A stretch of DNA of 7,345 bases from positions 1-7,345 of the forward strand of contig JAJYXX010000335.1 of the NCBI GenBank assembly GCA_021801545.1, read 5' to 3'. Positions 1 to 5,989 of the stretch are shown in pieces. This DNA comes from Chloroflexota bacterium (GTDB lineage: Bacteria > Chloroflexota > Limnocylindria > Limnocylindrales > CSP1-4). Within the stretch, counting starts at the first letter, position 1; the number at the start of each line of letters is the position of its first letter. The notes beneath the pieces were generated by a model, which had not been told where the DNA came from, searched no databases, and saw nothing but the letters and a program-made list of their open reading frames with translations. The translations under genes and the position numbers were made by a program.

Positions 1-158
1 GCGGCGCGGACGTCCTTCGCCTGTGGGCGGCGGGGCGGGAGGGCCACATCGTCGACCCATCGCTCGTCGAGGCGATCGACGACGTCGCCGGGCTGAGCGT
101 CCACCCACTCGTCCACGGCCTCGTCGCTGGGTGGGTCATCCGCCGGAGAGATGCGTAG
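1..158 (+). CDS. C-terminal end of an unidentified protein (partial, cut by left edge)
   Basis: An open frame enters from the left edge (full codons from base 3) and ends at a TAG at 156-158, giving 51 visible residues. Nearly every third codon position in it is G or C, as in the confident genes of the window, which is the main reason to call it coding. The visible peptide has a mixed helix-like part containing DVLRLWAAGREG and IVDPSLVEAIDDV, then a hydrophobic stretch around HPLVHGLVAGWVI, and a basic tail RRRDA. I do not recognise the family. It does not resemble the C-terminus of LarC, the missing third cofactor-synthesis protein, as far as I can recall that family. It runs toward the larA homologue, whose stop is 209 nt away on the other strand. 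Confidence 0.6.
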   Translation, partial: GADVLRLWAAGREGHIVDPSLVEAIDDVAGLSVHPLVHGLVAGWVIRRRDA

Positions 159-174
159 CCGTGGACGGCATCGA

Positions 175-435
175 TCAGCCCGAGCCGGCGACACGCTGGT
201 CGGATGCGGCGGGATCGCCGTCGTCCGGCTCGAGGGTGATCCCGATCCGGGGATAGGTCGCGAGGTCGGCCGCGGTCGTGAACCTCGCGGGTTCCCGGTG
301 CTCGGGCAGCTCCTGACGGGCGGAGACGTCGCACTCGCTCTCTTTGCCGCAGCGCTTGCCCGGCGGGTCAGCCGGCGTATTCGGGATCGGGCGCGAACAT
401 CCCCGCGCCGTCGAATGCGATCGACTCGAGCTCAC
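175..435 (-). CDS. possible small hypothetical protein or gene remnant downstream of the larA homologue
   Basis: A minus-strand frame of 86 codons ends in TGA at 175-177. In the part beyond the larA homologue (below 368), my hand count over 63 codons gives roughly 89% G/C at third, 73% at first and 59% at second positions, the usual ranking for real genes in high-GC DNA. Residues there include CGKESECDVSARQ and LATYPRIGITLEPDD. The only usual start codon in this frame is the GTG at 433-435, with a weak GAGG 6 nt upstream, which would overlap the larA homologue by 68 nt. That overlap is unusually long, so the stretch may instead be a remnant of a truncated gene, or chance. No family recognised. 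Confidence 0.28.
   Translation of the reverse strand: MSSSRSHSTARGCSRPIPNTPADPPGKRCGKESECDVSARQELPEHREPARFTTAADLATYPRIGITLEPDDGDPAASDQRVAGSG
259..289. repeat. 8-bp perfect inverted repeat between convergent genes
   Basis: CGCGAGGT at 259-266 is the exact reverse complement of ACCTCGCG at 282-289, with a 15-nt spacer that itself contains CGGCCG. It lies between the stop of the left partial gene and the stop of the larA homologue, where a bidirectional transcription terminator would be expected. No T tract follows on either strand, so it is not a canonical intrinsic terminator. In DNA this rich in G and C, an 8-bp match can also be accidental. Confidence 0.35.
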
Positions 436-1741
436 GAACGACCTCGCAGCGGCCGGTCGCCAGGACTTCCTCGAGCGCAGGCTCGCTGACGTACATGAGC
501 TCGAGGTGCTTGGTGTCGCGGATCCTGACGATCCGCGCGTCCGGCGGCTCGACCTTCAGACAGCAGGCGATCGCGACGAACAGCGCCTGCTGGTCGGTCT
601 CGACCGTCAGCGCGACGCGCCCCCCTTCCGGCGTCTTCGCCGTGATGCAATTCATGTACGTCTTGTGCGCGTCCATCTTCTCGACCGTTCGTCGCAGGAC
701 GACGTCGGCCATCCCGATCCCGACGGCGTTGCCCTCGGTCTCGGCCGTGAGGTCGCGGACGACGATCCGCTGGACGCTCGGGCCGGACCCAGTCGGGCCC
801 GTGTAGTAGCGGCCGACGACGTTCGAATCCATCCCCAGCCCGCTGATATCCTTGCCGATGGCGTCGAGCACCAAGACGTCGATGTTGTCAATCGGGAGGT
901 GCGCCATGCGATCGCGGGCGATCGCCAACAACTGGCGCTCGCGGTCCCAGATCCGCTCCTTCGGGACCGCCTCGATCTGCCAGATGCGGGCAGCGCCATT
1001 CTCGACTAGGGCGAGGCCGAAGGGGATGTTCACCTTCGAGAGGGTGAACTCGGCAACGGCCGGGATCAGCTCGTGGAATGTCGCGAAGCCCTGCCGATGG
1101 AACGTGTCTGCGCCCTTCTGCTTGCCGAGCCCGATGGCGATCATCTTCATGAGACCGCTCTCGACCTCACCGCTGAAGTCGGTGTGCGGCTTGACGCGGT
1201 TGATCGGTACGATCACGTCGGCGCCATCGAAGGCGTTTCGGTCCACGAAGACCGGCACCCCCGCCCTCACCTCACCGAGTTCCACGGTCTCCATGCTCGA
1301 GCGGATCTCACAGCCGATCGACTCGGGCGTGATCCCGTAGGAGGCGAGCACGTCGAGCTGGCCGGCAGGCGTCGCGCCGCCATGGCTCCCCATCGCAGGC
1401 ACGACAAAAACCTCGGCGCCGCGAGCGCGGATCCAATCGACAGCGCCACGGACGACCTCATCGATCCGGTCGATGCCGCGGCTGCCGACGGCGAGGCAGA
1501 CACGGGCACCGGCCGGGATGGCTGCAGCAACGGGTTGTAGTGCGGCCGCAACGGCAGCCGCGACGTCCTCAACCTCTGCGGGATCCATGCGGTGCCGGAC
1601 GAGGGCCCAGCGGGGGAGCGTCCCATGCGTGAACTCGTTGAACTGCCCGCTGCCCGTGGCCTCGAGCTCACGGGCAGTGATGGGCGGGTCCGCGAGCTTC
1701 CCGGGCATGACAGCGGCGTGCCCGCTCGTGTCGTGGTCCAT
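368..1741 (-). CDS. LarA-superfamily nickel-dependent 2-hydroxyacid racemase/epimerase (DUF2088 type), substrate unknown
   Basis: This 457-residue protein belongs to the family of lactate racemase LarA, which uses a nickel-pincer nucleotide to move a hydride at C2 of a 2-hydroxyacid. The N-terminal domain carries GSHGGAT with His120. The next block, NRVKPHTDFSGEVESG, has His186, followed by Lys199 and His215. The His120-His186 spacing of 66 and Lys199-His215 spacing of 16 equal those of L. plantarum LarA (His108/His174 catalytic, Lys184 cofactor attachment, His200 nickel ligand, from memory), while His186-Lys199 is three residues longer. So the chemistry looks intact, but the substrate loop differs from lactate racemase. 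Where LarA has a D-x-x-R nucleotide motif, this protein has VGSRGID. The ATG at 1739-1741 has GGGAGG 11 nt upstream; Met12 is an alternative start. The gene diverges from larE-larB, which make its cofactor. Family call is firm; substrate could be lactate, malate, gluconate or another hydroxyacid. Confidence 0.9.
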   Translation of the reverse strand: MDHDTSGHAAVMPGKLADPPITARELEATGSGQFNEFTHGTLPRWALVRHRMDPAEVEDVAAAVAAALQPVAAAIPAGARVCLAVGSRGIDRIDEVVRGAVDWIRARGAEVFVVPAMGSHGGATPAGQLDVLASYGITPESIGCEIRSSMETVELGEVRAGVPVFVDRNAFDGADVIVPINRVKPHTDFSGEVESGLMKMIAIGLGKQKGADTFHRQGFATFHELIPAVAEFTLSKVNIPFGLALVENGAARIWQIEAVPKERIWDRERQLLAIARDRMAHLPIDNIDVLVLDAIGKDISGLGMDSNVVGRYYTGPTGSGPSVQRIVVRDLTAETEGNAVGIGMADVVLRRTVEKMDAHKTYMNCITAKTPEGGRVALTVETDQQALFVAIACCLKVEPPDARIVRIRDTKHLELMYVSEPALEEVLATGRCEVVRELESIAFDGAGMFAPDPEYAG

Positions 1742-1752
1742 CGCGGCACTCG

Positions 1753-1758
1753 CCTCCC
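1753..1758 (-). promoter_or_regulatory. ribosome binding site of the larA homologue
   Basis: On the minus strand this reads GGGAGG, 11 nt before the ATG at 1739-1741. The spacing is on the long side but it is the only purine-rich site near either candidate start, and it favours the upstream Met over Met12. Confidence 0.5.
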
Positions 1759-1848
1759 GCGTCTCGCAGCACGGCTCGTGGCTGCATCTCTCCCGACGGT
1801 GCCAGGCCCGCCGACGACGCTCACTCTACCGCCTGGGGGCCGCGGGAA

Positions 1849-1870
1849 CGCGCCGACGAGGAGCGGCGCG
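1849..1870. repeat. GC-rich hairpin upstream of larE
   Basis: CGCGCCG (1849-1855) and CGGCGCG (1864-1870) are perfect reverse complements around the 8-nt loop ACGAGGAG. The structure ends 39 nt before the larE start. It could be an operator for a dimeric regulator or a structured 5' leader of the larEB transcript. There is no T run, so an intrinsic terminator is unlikely. Chance is a real alternative at this G+C content. Confidence 0.35.
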
Positions 1871-1909
1871 CCCGCCCCAGGGCGCTCGTGGCGGCCCGGA
1901 TGTATCGTC

Positions 1910-2812
1910 ATGACGCCGATGGAACACGAACGCGTCGCTGGCGACCCCCGCGCGGATCTTTTGGACAGCGCCCGGCGATCGCTGGCCGACCAGGATCCGT
2001 CCGCCGTCGAGTGTTTCGAGCGGCTGCTTGGGATCGTCGAAGGACTCGGGTCGTGCGTCCTGACACTCTCCGGCGGGATCGACTCGAGCTTCCTCCTCGC
2101 CGTTGCGGCGCCGCTGCTTGGCGACCGGTGTCTGGCGTTTACCGGCGAATCGGCGGTGGTCCCGGCGTGGGACCGTGACGATGCCGCGGCCGCCGCGGCC
2201 GACGCGCGCCGCCATGGTGTGGGCTGGCGGACAATCCCCACGAAGGAGCTCGACGACCCCAGGTACACTCGCAACCCGAGGTCGCGGTGTTACTTCTGCA
2301 AGATCGAGATGTACGGGGCAGCGTCGGCGGTGGCCAGGTCCGAGGGTTACGCGTGGGTCGTGGACGGCACGAATGCGTCGGACACTGAACGGCGGGACCG
2401 GCCGGGGATGAACGCGGGGATCGAGCTCGGGATCCGCTCGCCTCTCGCTGAGGCCGGGATCACCAAGGATCAACTTCGGCACCTCGCCCGATCGATCGGT
2501 GTCGCCGGCTGGGATCGGCCGGCGTCAGCTTGCCTAGCGAGCAGGATCCCGTTCGGCGAGCGGATCACGGTCGATCGCCTTCGGCGCATCGAGGCGGCGG
2601 AGCTCGCGCTTCGGGCTCTCGGCTTCCGGCAGGTGCGCGTCCGCGACTTCGGGCGGCACGCCCGGGTGGAGGTCGAGGCCGACGAGCTGGCCGACCTCGA
2701 GCACCGATCGGCGACCGTGCAAGCCCGCCTGAGCGAACTCGGATTCACGAGCTGGTCGCCGGCGAGATATGGTGGCACCGGCGCAGGGGACAGCCCCGAT
2801 GCCCGGCAATGA
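1910..2812 (+). CDS. larE: LarE, ATP-dependent sacrificial sulfur transferase for nickel-pincer cofactor
   Basis: LarE activates the carboxylates of the LarB product by adenylation and donates sulfur from its own cysteine, making the thiocarboxylates that later hold nickel. The 300-residue protein has the PP-loop ATP-pyrophosphatase signature SGGIDSS at residues 54-60, an RCYFCK block with Cys127 and Cys130, a DGTNASD block, and ACLASRIPFG with Cys208. The last corresponds by context to the sacrificial Cys176 of L. plantarum LarE. The C-terminal part (about 215-280) with FRQVRVRDFGRHARVEV is also typical. Length is close to the usual 270-290. The ATG at 1910 was chosen because it precedes the family's N-terminal helix; an in-frame ATG at 1919 is equally possible and neither has a good Shine-Dalgarno. 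The long open frame upstream of 1910 overlaps the divergent larA gene and is not used. larB overlaps the 3' end, so the two are co-transcribed. Confidence 0.93.
   Translation: MTPMEHERVAGDPRADLLDSARRSLADQDPSAVECFERLLGIVEGLGSCVLTLSGGIDSSFLLAVAAPLLGDRCLAFTGESAVVPAWDRDDAAAAAADARRHGVGWRTIPTKELDDPRYTRNPRSRCYFCKIEMYGAASAVARSEGYAWVVDGTNASDTERRDRPGMNAGIELGIRSPLAEAGITKDQLRHLARSIGVAGWDRPASACLASRIPFGERITVDRLRRIEAAELALRALGFRQVRVRDFGRHARVEVEADELADLEHRSATVQARLSELGFTSWSPARYGGTGAGDSPDARQ
2785..2790 (+). promoter_or_regulatory. ribosome binding site deciding the larB start
   Basis: AGGGGA lies 8 nt before the ATG at 2799 and inside the end of larE. The upstream in-frame ATG at 2769 has only a weak GGCGAG two nt away, so 2799 is preferred. 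Confidence 0.6.
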
Positions 2813-3608
2813 GGTAGATCCGCCGCTCCACGCAGGCAACGGTGATGCGGCCGGCGTCGAGGCCCTGTTGCAGGGCGTGGCATCGGGTGCGGTCAAGGTT
2901 TCCGACGCCGTCGAGTCGCTCCGTCGCGTCCCGTTTAGCGACCTCGGCTTCGCCCGCGTGGACCACCACCGCAGCCTTCGCCAGGGCCTGATGGAGTTCG
3001 TCTACGCGCCCGGCAAGACCCGGAAGCAGCTGCTCGCGATCGTGGAGGCGCAGCTGGCGCACGATGAGACGAGCGTGGTCGTGACCCGCGTCGGCCGCCA
3101 GGGCGCGGCGGCGGTTCGCGCCCTCGCGGAGGACCGGGGCCTGGGGGTGATCTGGCGCGAGCGGGCACGGATGCTGGCTATCCCTCGTGCCGTCCCGGCT
3201 CCGCGTGGCCGGTTGCTCGTGCTCACCGCCGGGACATCGGATCTGCCCGTCGCCGAGGAAGTCGAGCTCGTCGCGACACTGCTTGGCGCGAACGTCCAGC
3301 TCATCGCCGATGTCGGTGTCGCCGGGCTCCACAGGCTCCTCGCCGAGCTGCCCGAGTTGACGCAGGCCGACGCGATCGTCGTCGTGGCCGGGATGGACGC
3401 GGCGCTGGCGAGCGTCGTTGGCGGCCTTGCACGCGTCCCCGTCATCGCGTGCCCGACGAGCGTCGGGTACGGCGCGACGTTCGGCGGGTTGAGCGCCCTG
3501 CTGGCGATGCTGTCCTCGTGCACCCCGGGAGTCGCGGTCGTCAACGTCGACGACGGCGTTGGAGCCGGGACGGTAGGCGCGCTGGTCGTTCGAGGCCGCG
3601 GGGCTTGA
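2799..3608 (+). CDS. larB: LarB, nicotinic acid adenine dinucleotide carboxylase/hydrolase for nickel-pincer cofactor
   Basis: LarB carries out the first step of NPN synthesis: it carboxylates the pyridinium ring of nicotinic acid adenine dinucleotide at C5 and splits the phosphoanhydride, giving pyridinium-3,5-biscarboxylic acid mononucleotide. The 269-residue protein has an N-terminal helical part, then a PurE-like (AIR carboxylase) domain. Family hallmarks are the LTAGTSDLPVAEE block, VVVAGMDAALASVVGGL, PTSVGYGATFGGLSALLAML, and SCTPG followed by VVNVDDGVGAG. Cys241 in SCTPG matches the cysteine (Cys221 in L. plantarum LarB, from memory) that forms the covalent substrate adduct. The start at 2799 overlaps larE by 14 nt, implying translational coupling; an upstream ATG at 2769 would add ten residues. 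The stop is only 3 nt from the stop of the convergent SDR gene. Confidence 0.94.
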   Translation: MPGNEVDPPLHAGNGDAAGVEALLQGVASGAVKVSDAVESLRRVPFSDLGFARVDHHRSLRQGLMEFVYAPGKTRKQLLAIVEAQLAHDETSVVVTRVGRQGAAAVRALAEDRGLGVIWRERARMLAIPRAVPAPRGRLLVLTAGTSDLPVAEEVELVATLLGANVQLIADVGVAGLHRLLAELPELTQADAIVVVAGMDAALASVVGGLARVPVIACPTSVGYGATFGGLSALLAMLSSCTPGVAVVNVDDGVGAGTVGALVVRGRGA

Positions 3609-3611
3609 CGG

Positions 3612-4406
3612 TCAGATCGTCATCGCGCTGAAGCCGCCGTCGACGCGGACCAGGGCGCCGGTCACGTAACCCGATGCTCGCTCCGACGCAAGCCAGATCA
3701 TCGTCCCAACGAGCTCGTCGGGCTTGCCGAGCCGAGCGGCCGGCGTGTGGTCCATGATCGCGCGAAGGCGGCTCTCGTCAAGGAGCTTGCGATTCTGTTC
3801 GGCGGGAAAGAAGCCCGGCACGATGGCGTTTACGCGGATCCGGTGCGGAGCCAGCTCGCGGGCGAGGTACCGGGTCAGGATGTTGACCCCCGCCTTCGAG
3901 ACGGAGTACGTGAGCACGCGGGACAGCGGGATCTCGGACGACATCGACGAGAAGTTGATGATCGTCCCGCCCTGCCCGCGATCGACCATCGCCCGGCCGA
4001 AAACCTGGCAGGCAAGGAAGACCGACGTCAGGTTCGTGTTGATGATCCGCTGCCATTCCTCGAGCTCGATCTCGAAGAACGGCGTTGAGCTGTTCACACC
4101 GGGAGCGTTGACGAGGATGTCGACCGGCCCGAGCAGTTCCTCCACGTCGCGGCGAGCGCGCTCGAGCGATCCGCGATCCGACGCGTCGAGCAAGATCGCC
4201 TCGGCCCGGATGCCCTGCGCCTGCAGCGCGGCCACGCGCTCGTCCGCCCGCTCGCGCGACCGACCCATCACGGCGATGGCGGCGCCGGCGCCACCGAGCC
4301 CGTGACAGACCGCGCCGCCGAGGACGCCGGTGCCGCCGATGATCGCCGCGACGCGTCCGGTCAGGTCGAACAGCCGCGTACCCGCGACTCCATCCGTCGC
4401 CATCAT
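3612..4406 (-). CDS. SDR-family D-mannonate oxidoreductase (fructuronate reductase)-like
   Basis: A 264-residue classical short-chain dehydrogenase/reductase, probably interconverting D-fructuronate and D-mannonate with NAD(P)H in the cytosol. The Rossmann glycine motif is GGTGVLG at residues 24-30. NAPG (100-103) stands where NNAG or NAAG is usual. The catalytic set is Asn125, Ser154, Tyr167 and Lys171 (YSVSK). The segment PGFFPAEQNRKLL and the ending VDGGFSAMTI resemble the SDR-type UxuB/YjmF mannonate oxidoreductases, and UxaE immediately upstream supplies fructuronate. The ATG at 4404-4406 overlaps the uxaE stop as ATGA; a second ATG follows directly at 4401-4403 and is better spaced from the AAGGGAG at 4411-4417. 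The same frame stays open far upstream, but that is uxaE DNA in another frame. A 2-deoxy-D-gluconate 3-dehydrogenase (KduD-like) or related polyol role is the main alternative. Confidence 0.85.
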   Translation of the reverse strand: MMATDGVAGTRLFDLTGRVAAIIGGTGVLGGAVCHGLGGAGAAIAVMGRSRERADERVAALQAQGIRAEAILLDASDRGSLERARRDVEELLGPVDILVNAPGVNSSTPFFEIELEEWQRIINTNLTSVFLACQVFGRAMVDRGQGGTIINFSSMSSEIPLSRVLTYSVSKAGVNILTRYLARELAPHRIRVNAIVPGFFPAEQNRKLLDESRLRAIMDHTPAARLGKPDELVGTMIWLASERASGYVTGALVRVDGGFSAMTI

Positions 4407-5986
4407 GGTTCTCCCTTGAAAGATCGGCCGGACGCGTCCGCGAACGGCCGCAGGTGGCGACCGATGTGCTCGGCGAGCGTCGCCCAGTACGCCTCGCGAT
4501 GCTGCCAGATCGCCGACCTGAGCTCGTCTCCGAGCGACGCCTGCGCTGTAGTCGCCGGGCTTCCCGGTCCCTGCTCGCCACGGATGACGGCGCCATAGGT
4601 GACGTGGAGGATCTCGCGCGTGCTTGGCTCGTCCAGCAGCCCCGCAAGCCCGGACGGCGAGAGCGCCTCGGGCGCCGGGGCGCCCGCGAGCGCCGCCGAA
4701 ACATGGTAGCTGGCGCGCGCCGTCGTGTAGGCCTCCAGCGCCACCCGCCAGACCCGGCGCATCAGCTCCGGATCCACGGCTGCGATCGTCTGCAGCGCGA
4801 CGAGATAGCTCGTACCGGACGTTTTCAGGTGAACGTCGCCCCGGGTGCCGGCCCGAACAGCGTCGTAGATCGAGAACTTGTCCGAGCCCGAATGCACGCT
4901 GAGCTTGTAAGGACCGAGGCAGCGGGCGATCGCGGTGTGGACGACGACATCCGCGCCGAACGCGCCACGATCCCCCAGGTAGTCGATCCCCTTCTCGAAG
5001 CGGCCGACAAAGCGCGGGGCGAATCCGGTCCAGCGCACGCCGAGTCGGCTCAGCTCCGTGGCCAGGTACACGTGATCGACCGGCGTCGTCGGGTGCGCGA
5101 TCTCGTCGACCGCGACCTCGAGCTCGAACGACCCGCGCCCGCGCGCGGCAGCGAGGTGGCGGTATAGCGTCGCGACGTGGACGACCGCGAGGCCAAACCT
5201 TGCTGCGGCAGCTCGGAGCGCGCGCCGCGGCAGCTCCAACGGCCCGGAATCGAGGTCGAGCCAGTCGGGATAGCGCGCCTCGAACGACACGGGAGCGTCC
5301 TCGAGGGCGGGCCACGGGACGGCCTCGAACGCGGCCGCGGTCACCGTGTCAGAGGCGTCCACCGGCAGGTCCGGCACGAGGTCGATGGGGTCGGCGGTGA
5401 ACATCGTGAACCCGGCGTCGATGGCGGCGTTGACGTCGGCGAGGGTCTTGAGATGGTCGGCGTCGGCACCGTAGCCGTCGCGCCAGCCCGACGCGAGCAC
5501 GCCGAACGTCGCTGCGTCGAGGACGTCGCGGAAGGTGCGACCGGTCCGCGCGAGCTCGCGCGCCGACTGCTGAGCGAGCACCGGGACGATCCCCGCGTTC
5601 GCCCGGAACGCTCGGACGTGTCCGGGCGTCGCGAGCCCGAGGCGGTCGCCCGTCCCGGCCGAAGTCCCGGATCCGATGAGTCCCGGACGGAGCCATGGGA
5701 CCAGCGTGCGCAGGGCAAGTGCGTTGTTGTGATCCGCGGGGCCGACCAGCAGCCGCCCGTCGTGCATCTCGCTCGCCGCGCCGCGGATCCCGGCGGGAAC
5801 GGCTTCGGCCATGGGTGCCCAGGCGATCACCTCCCAGCCGGACGTGGCGGGGCGCAGCGCGATGCTGGCAGCGCCCACCTCGACGATCGAGGTGTCCAGG
5901 CCACCCGCCGCCAGGATCGCTGCTGCACCTGCCTCGCTCCCGGCTCGCGCGTCACCGCCCGCCCCGGCCGCGCGGATCACTGCCAC
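4403..5986 (-). CDS. uxaE: UxaE, D-tagaturonate/D-fructuronate epimerase
   Basis: UxaE converts D-tagaturonate to D-fructuronate, so galacturonate can be funnelled into the glucuronate branch (known from Thermotoga). The 527-residue protein shows the family's conserved blocks: GDRLGLATPGH (113-123), AQQSARELARTGR (138-150), GADADHLK (173-180), FTMFTADP (193-200), a TPVDHVYLATEL stretch (301-312), KLSVHSGSDKFSIY (361-374) and HLKTSGTSYL (386-395). Conserved His and Asp residues in these blocks (His179, Asp175, His365, His386) are candidate metal or catalytic residues; I infer that only from conservation as remembered. It is somewhat longer than family members I recall, with extra alanine/glycine-rich residues at the N-terminus. 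The GTG start at 5984-5986 lies 3 nt after the iolB-like stop, with AGGAG 9 nt upstream, and the stop overlaps the SDR start, so all three genes form one operon. Confidence 0.9.
   Translation of the reverse strand: MAVIRAAGAGGDARAGSEAGAAAILAAGGLDTSIVEVGAASIALRPATSGWEVIAWAPMAEAVPAGIRGAASEMHDGRLLVGPADHNNALALRTLVPWLRPGLIGSGTSAGTGDRLGLATPGHVRAFRANAGIVPVLAQQSARELARTGRTFRDVLDAATFGVLASGWRDGYGADADHLKTLADVNAAIDAGFTMFTADPIDLVPDLPVDASDTVTAAAFEAVPWPALEDAPVSFEARYPDWLDLDSGPLELPRRALRAAAARFGLAVVHVATLYRHLAAARGRGSFELEVAVDEIAHPTTPVDHVYLATELSRLGVRWTGFAPRFVGRFEKGIDYLGDRGAFGADVVVHTAIARCLGPYKLSVHSGSDKFSIYDAVRAGTRGDVHLKTSGTSYLVALQTIAAVDPELMRRVWRVALEAYTTARASYHVSAALAGAPAPEALSPSGLAGLLDEPSTREILHVTYGAVIRGEQGPGSPATTAQASLGDELRSAIWQHREAYWATLAEHIGRHLRPFADASGRSFKGEP
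4411..4417 (-). promoter_or_regulatory. ribosome binding site of the SDR gene
   Basis: AAGGGAG on the minus strand, inside the last codons of uxaE. It is 4 nt from the first ATG (4406) and 7 nt from the second (4403), so the second Met may be the one used in the cell. Confidence 0.55.
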
Positions 5987-5989
5987 GCC

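Larger units (their letters stand above)
1742..1909. promoter_or_regulatory. divergent promoter region between larA homologue and larE
   Basis: These 168 nt separate two genes that point away from each other, so both promoters should lie here. Toward larA, the minus strand has a weak -10-like TAGAGT (around 1824-1829) but no convincing -35 box. Toward larE, I see no clear promoter or Shine-Dalgarno sequence. The region also holds a GC-rich hairpin (listed separately) and a looser 7-bp inverted pair, CCTGGGG at 1832-1838 and CCCCAGG at 1875-1881. The assignment rests mainly on gene orientation. Confidence 0.5.

Noticed and set aside
1832..1881. CCTGGGG / CCCCAGG inverted pair
   Set aside because: Seven-bp arms with a 36-nt spacer in GC-rich DNA are easily accidental; mentioned only within the promoter region entry.
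1592..1909. N-terminal extension of larE
   Set aside because: It would overlap the larA homologue on the other strand and the divergent promoter region, and LarE proteins begin close to the PP-loop.
1267..2274. 335-codon minus-strand open frame
   Set aside because: It crosses the larA homologue, the divergent promoter region and larE; low-complexity Ser/Arg-rich product, a shadow of the real genes.
4407..5315. Upstream extension of the SDR frame by about 300 codons
   Set aside because: The DNA is uxaE in another frame; the extension is Arg/Ala-rich with no motif, and the SDR has its own ribosome site and start at the uxaE stop.
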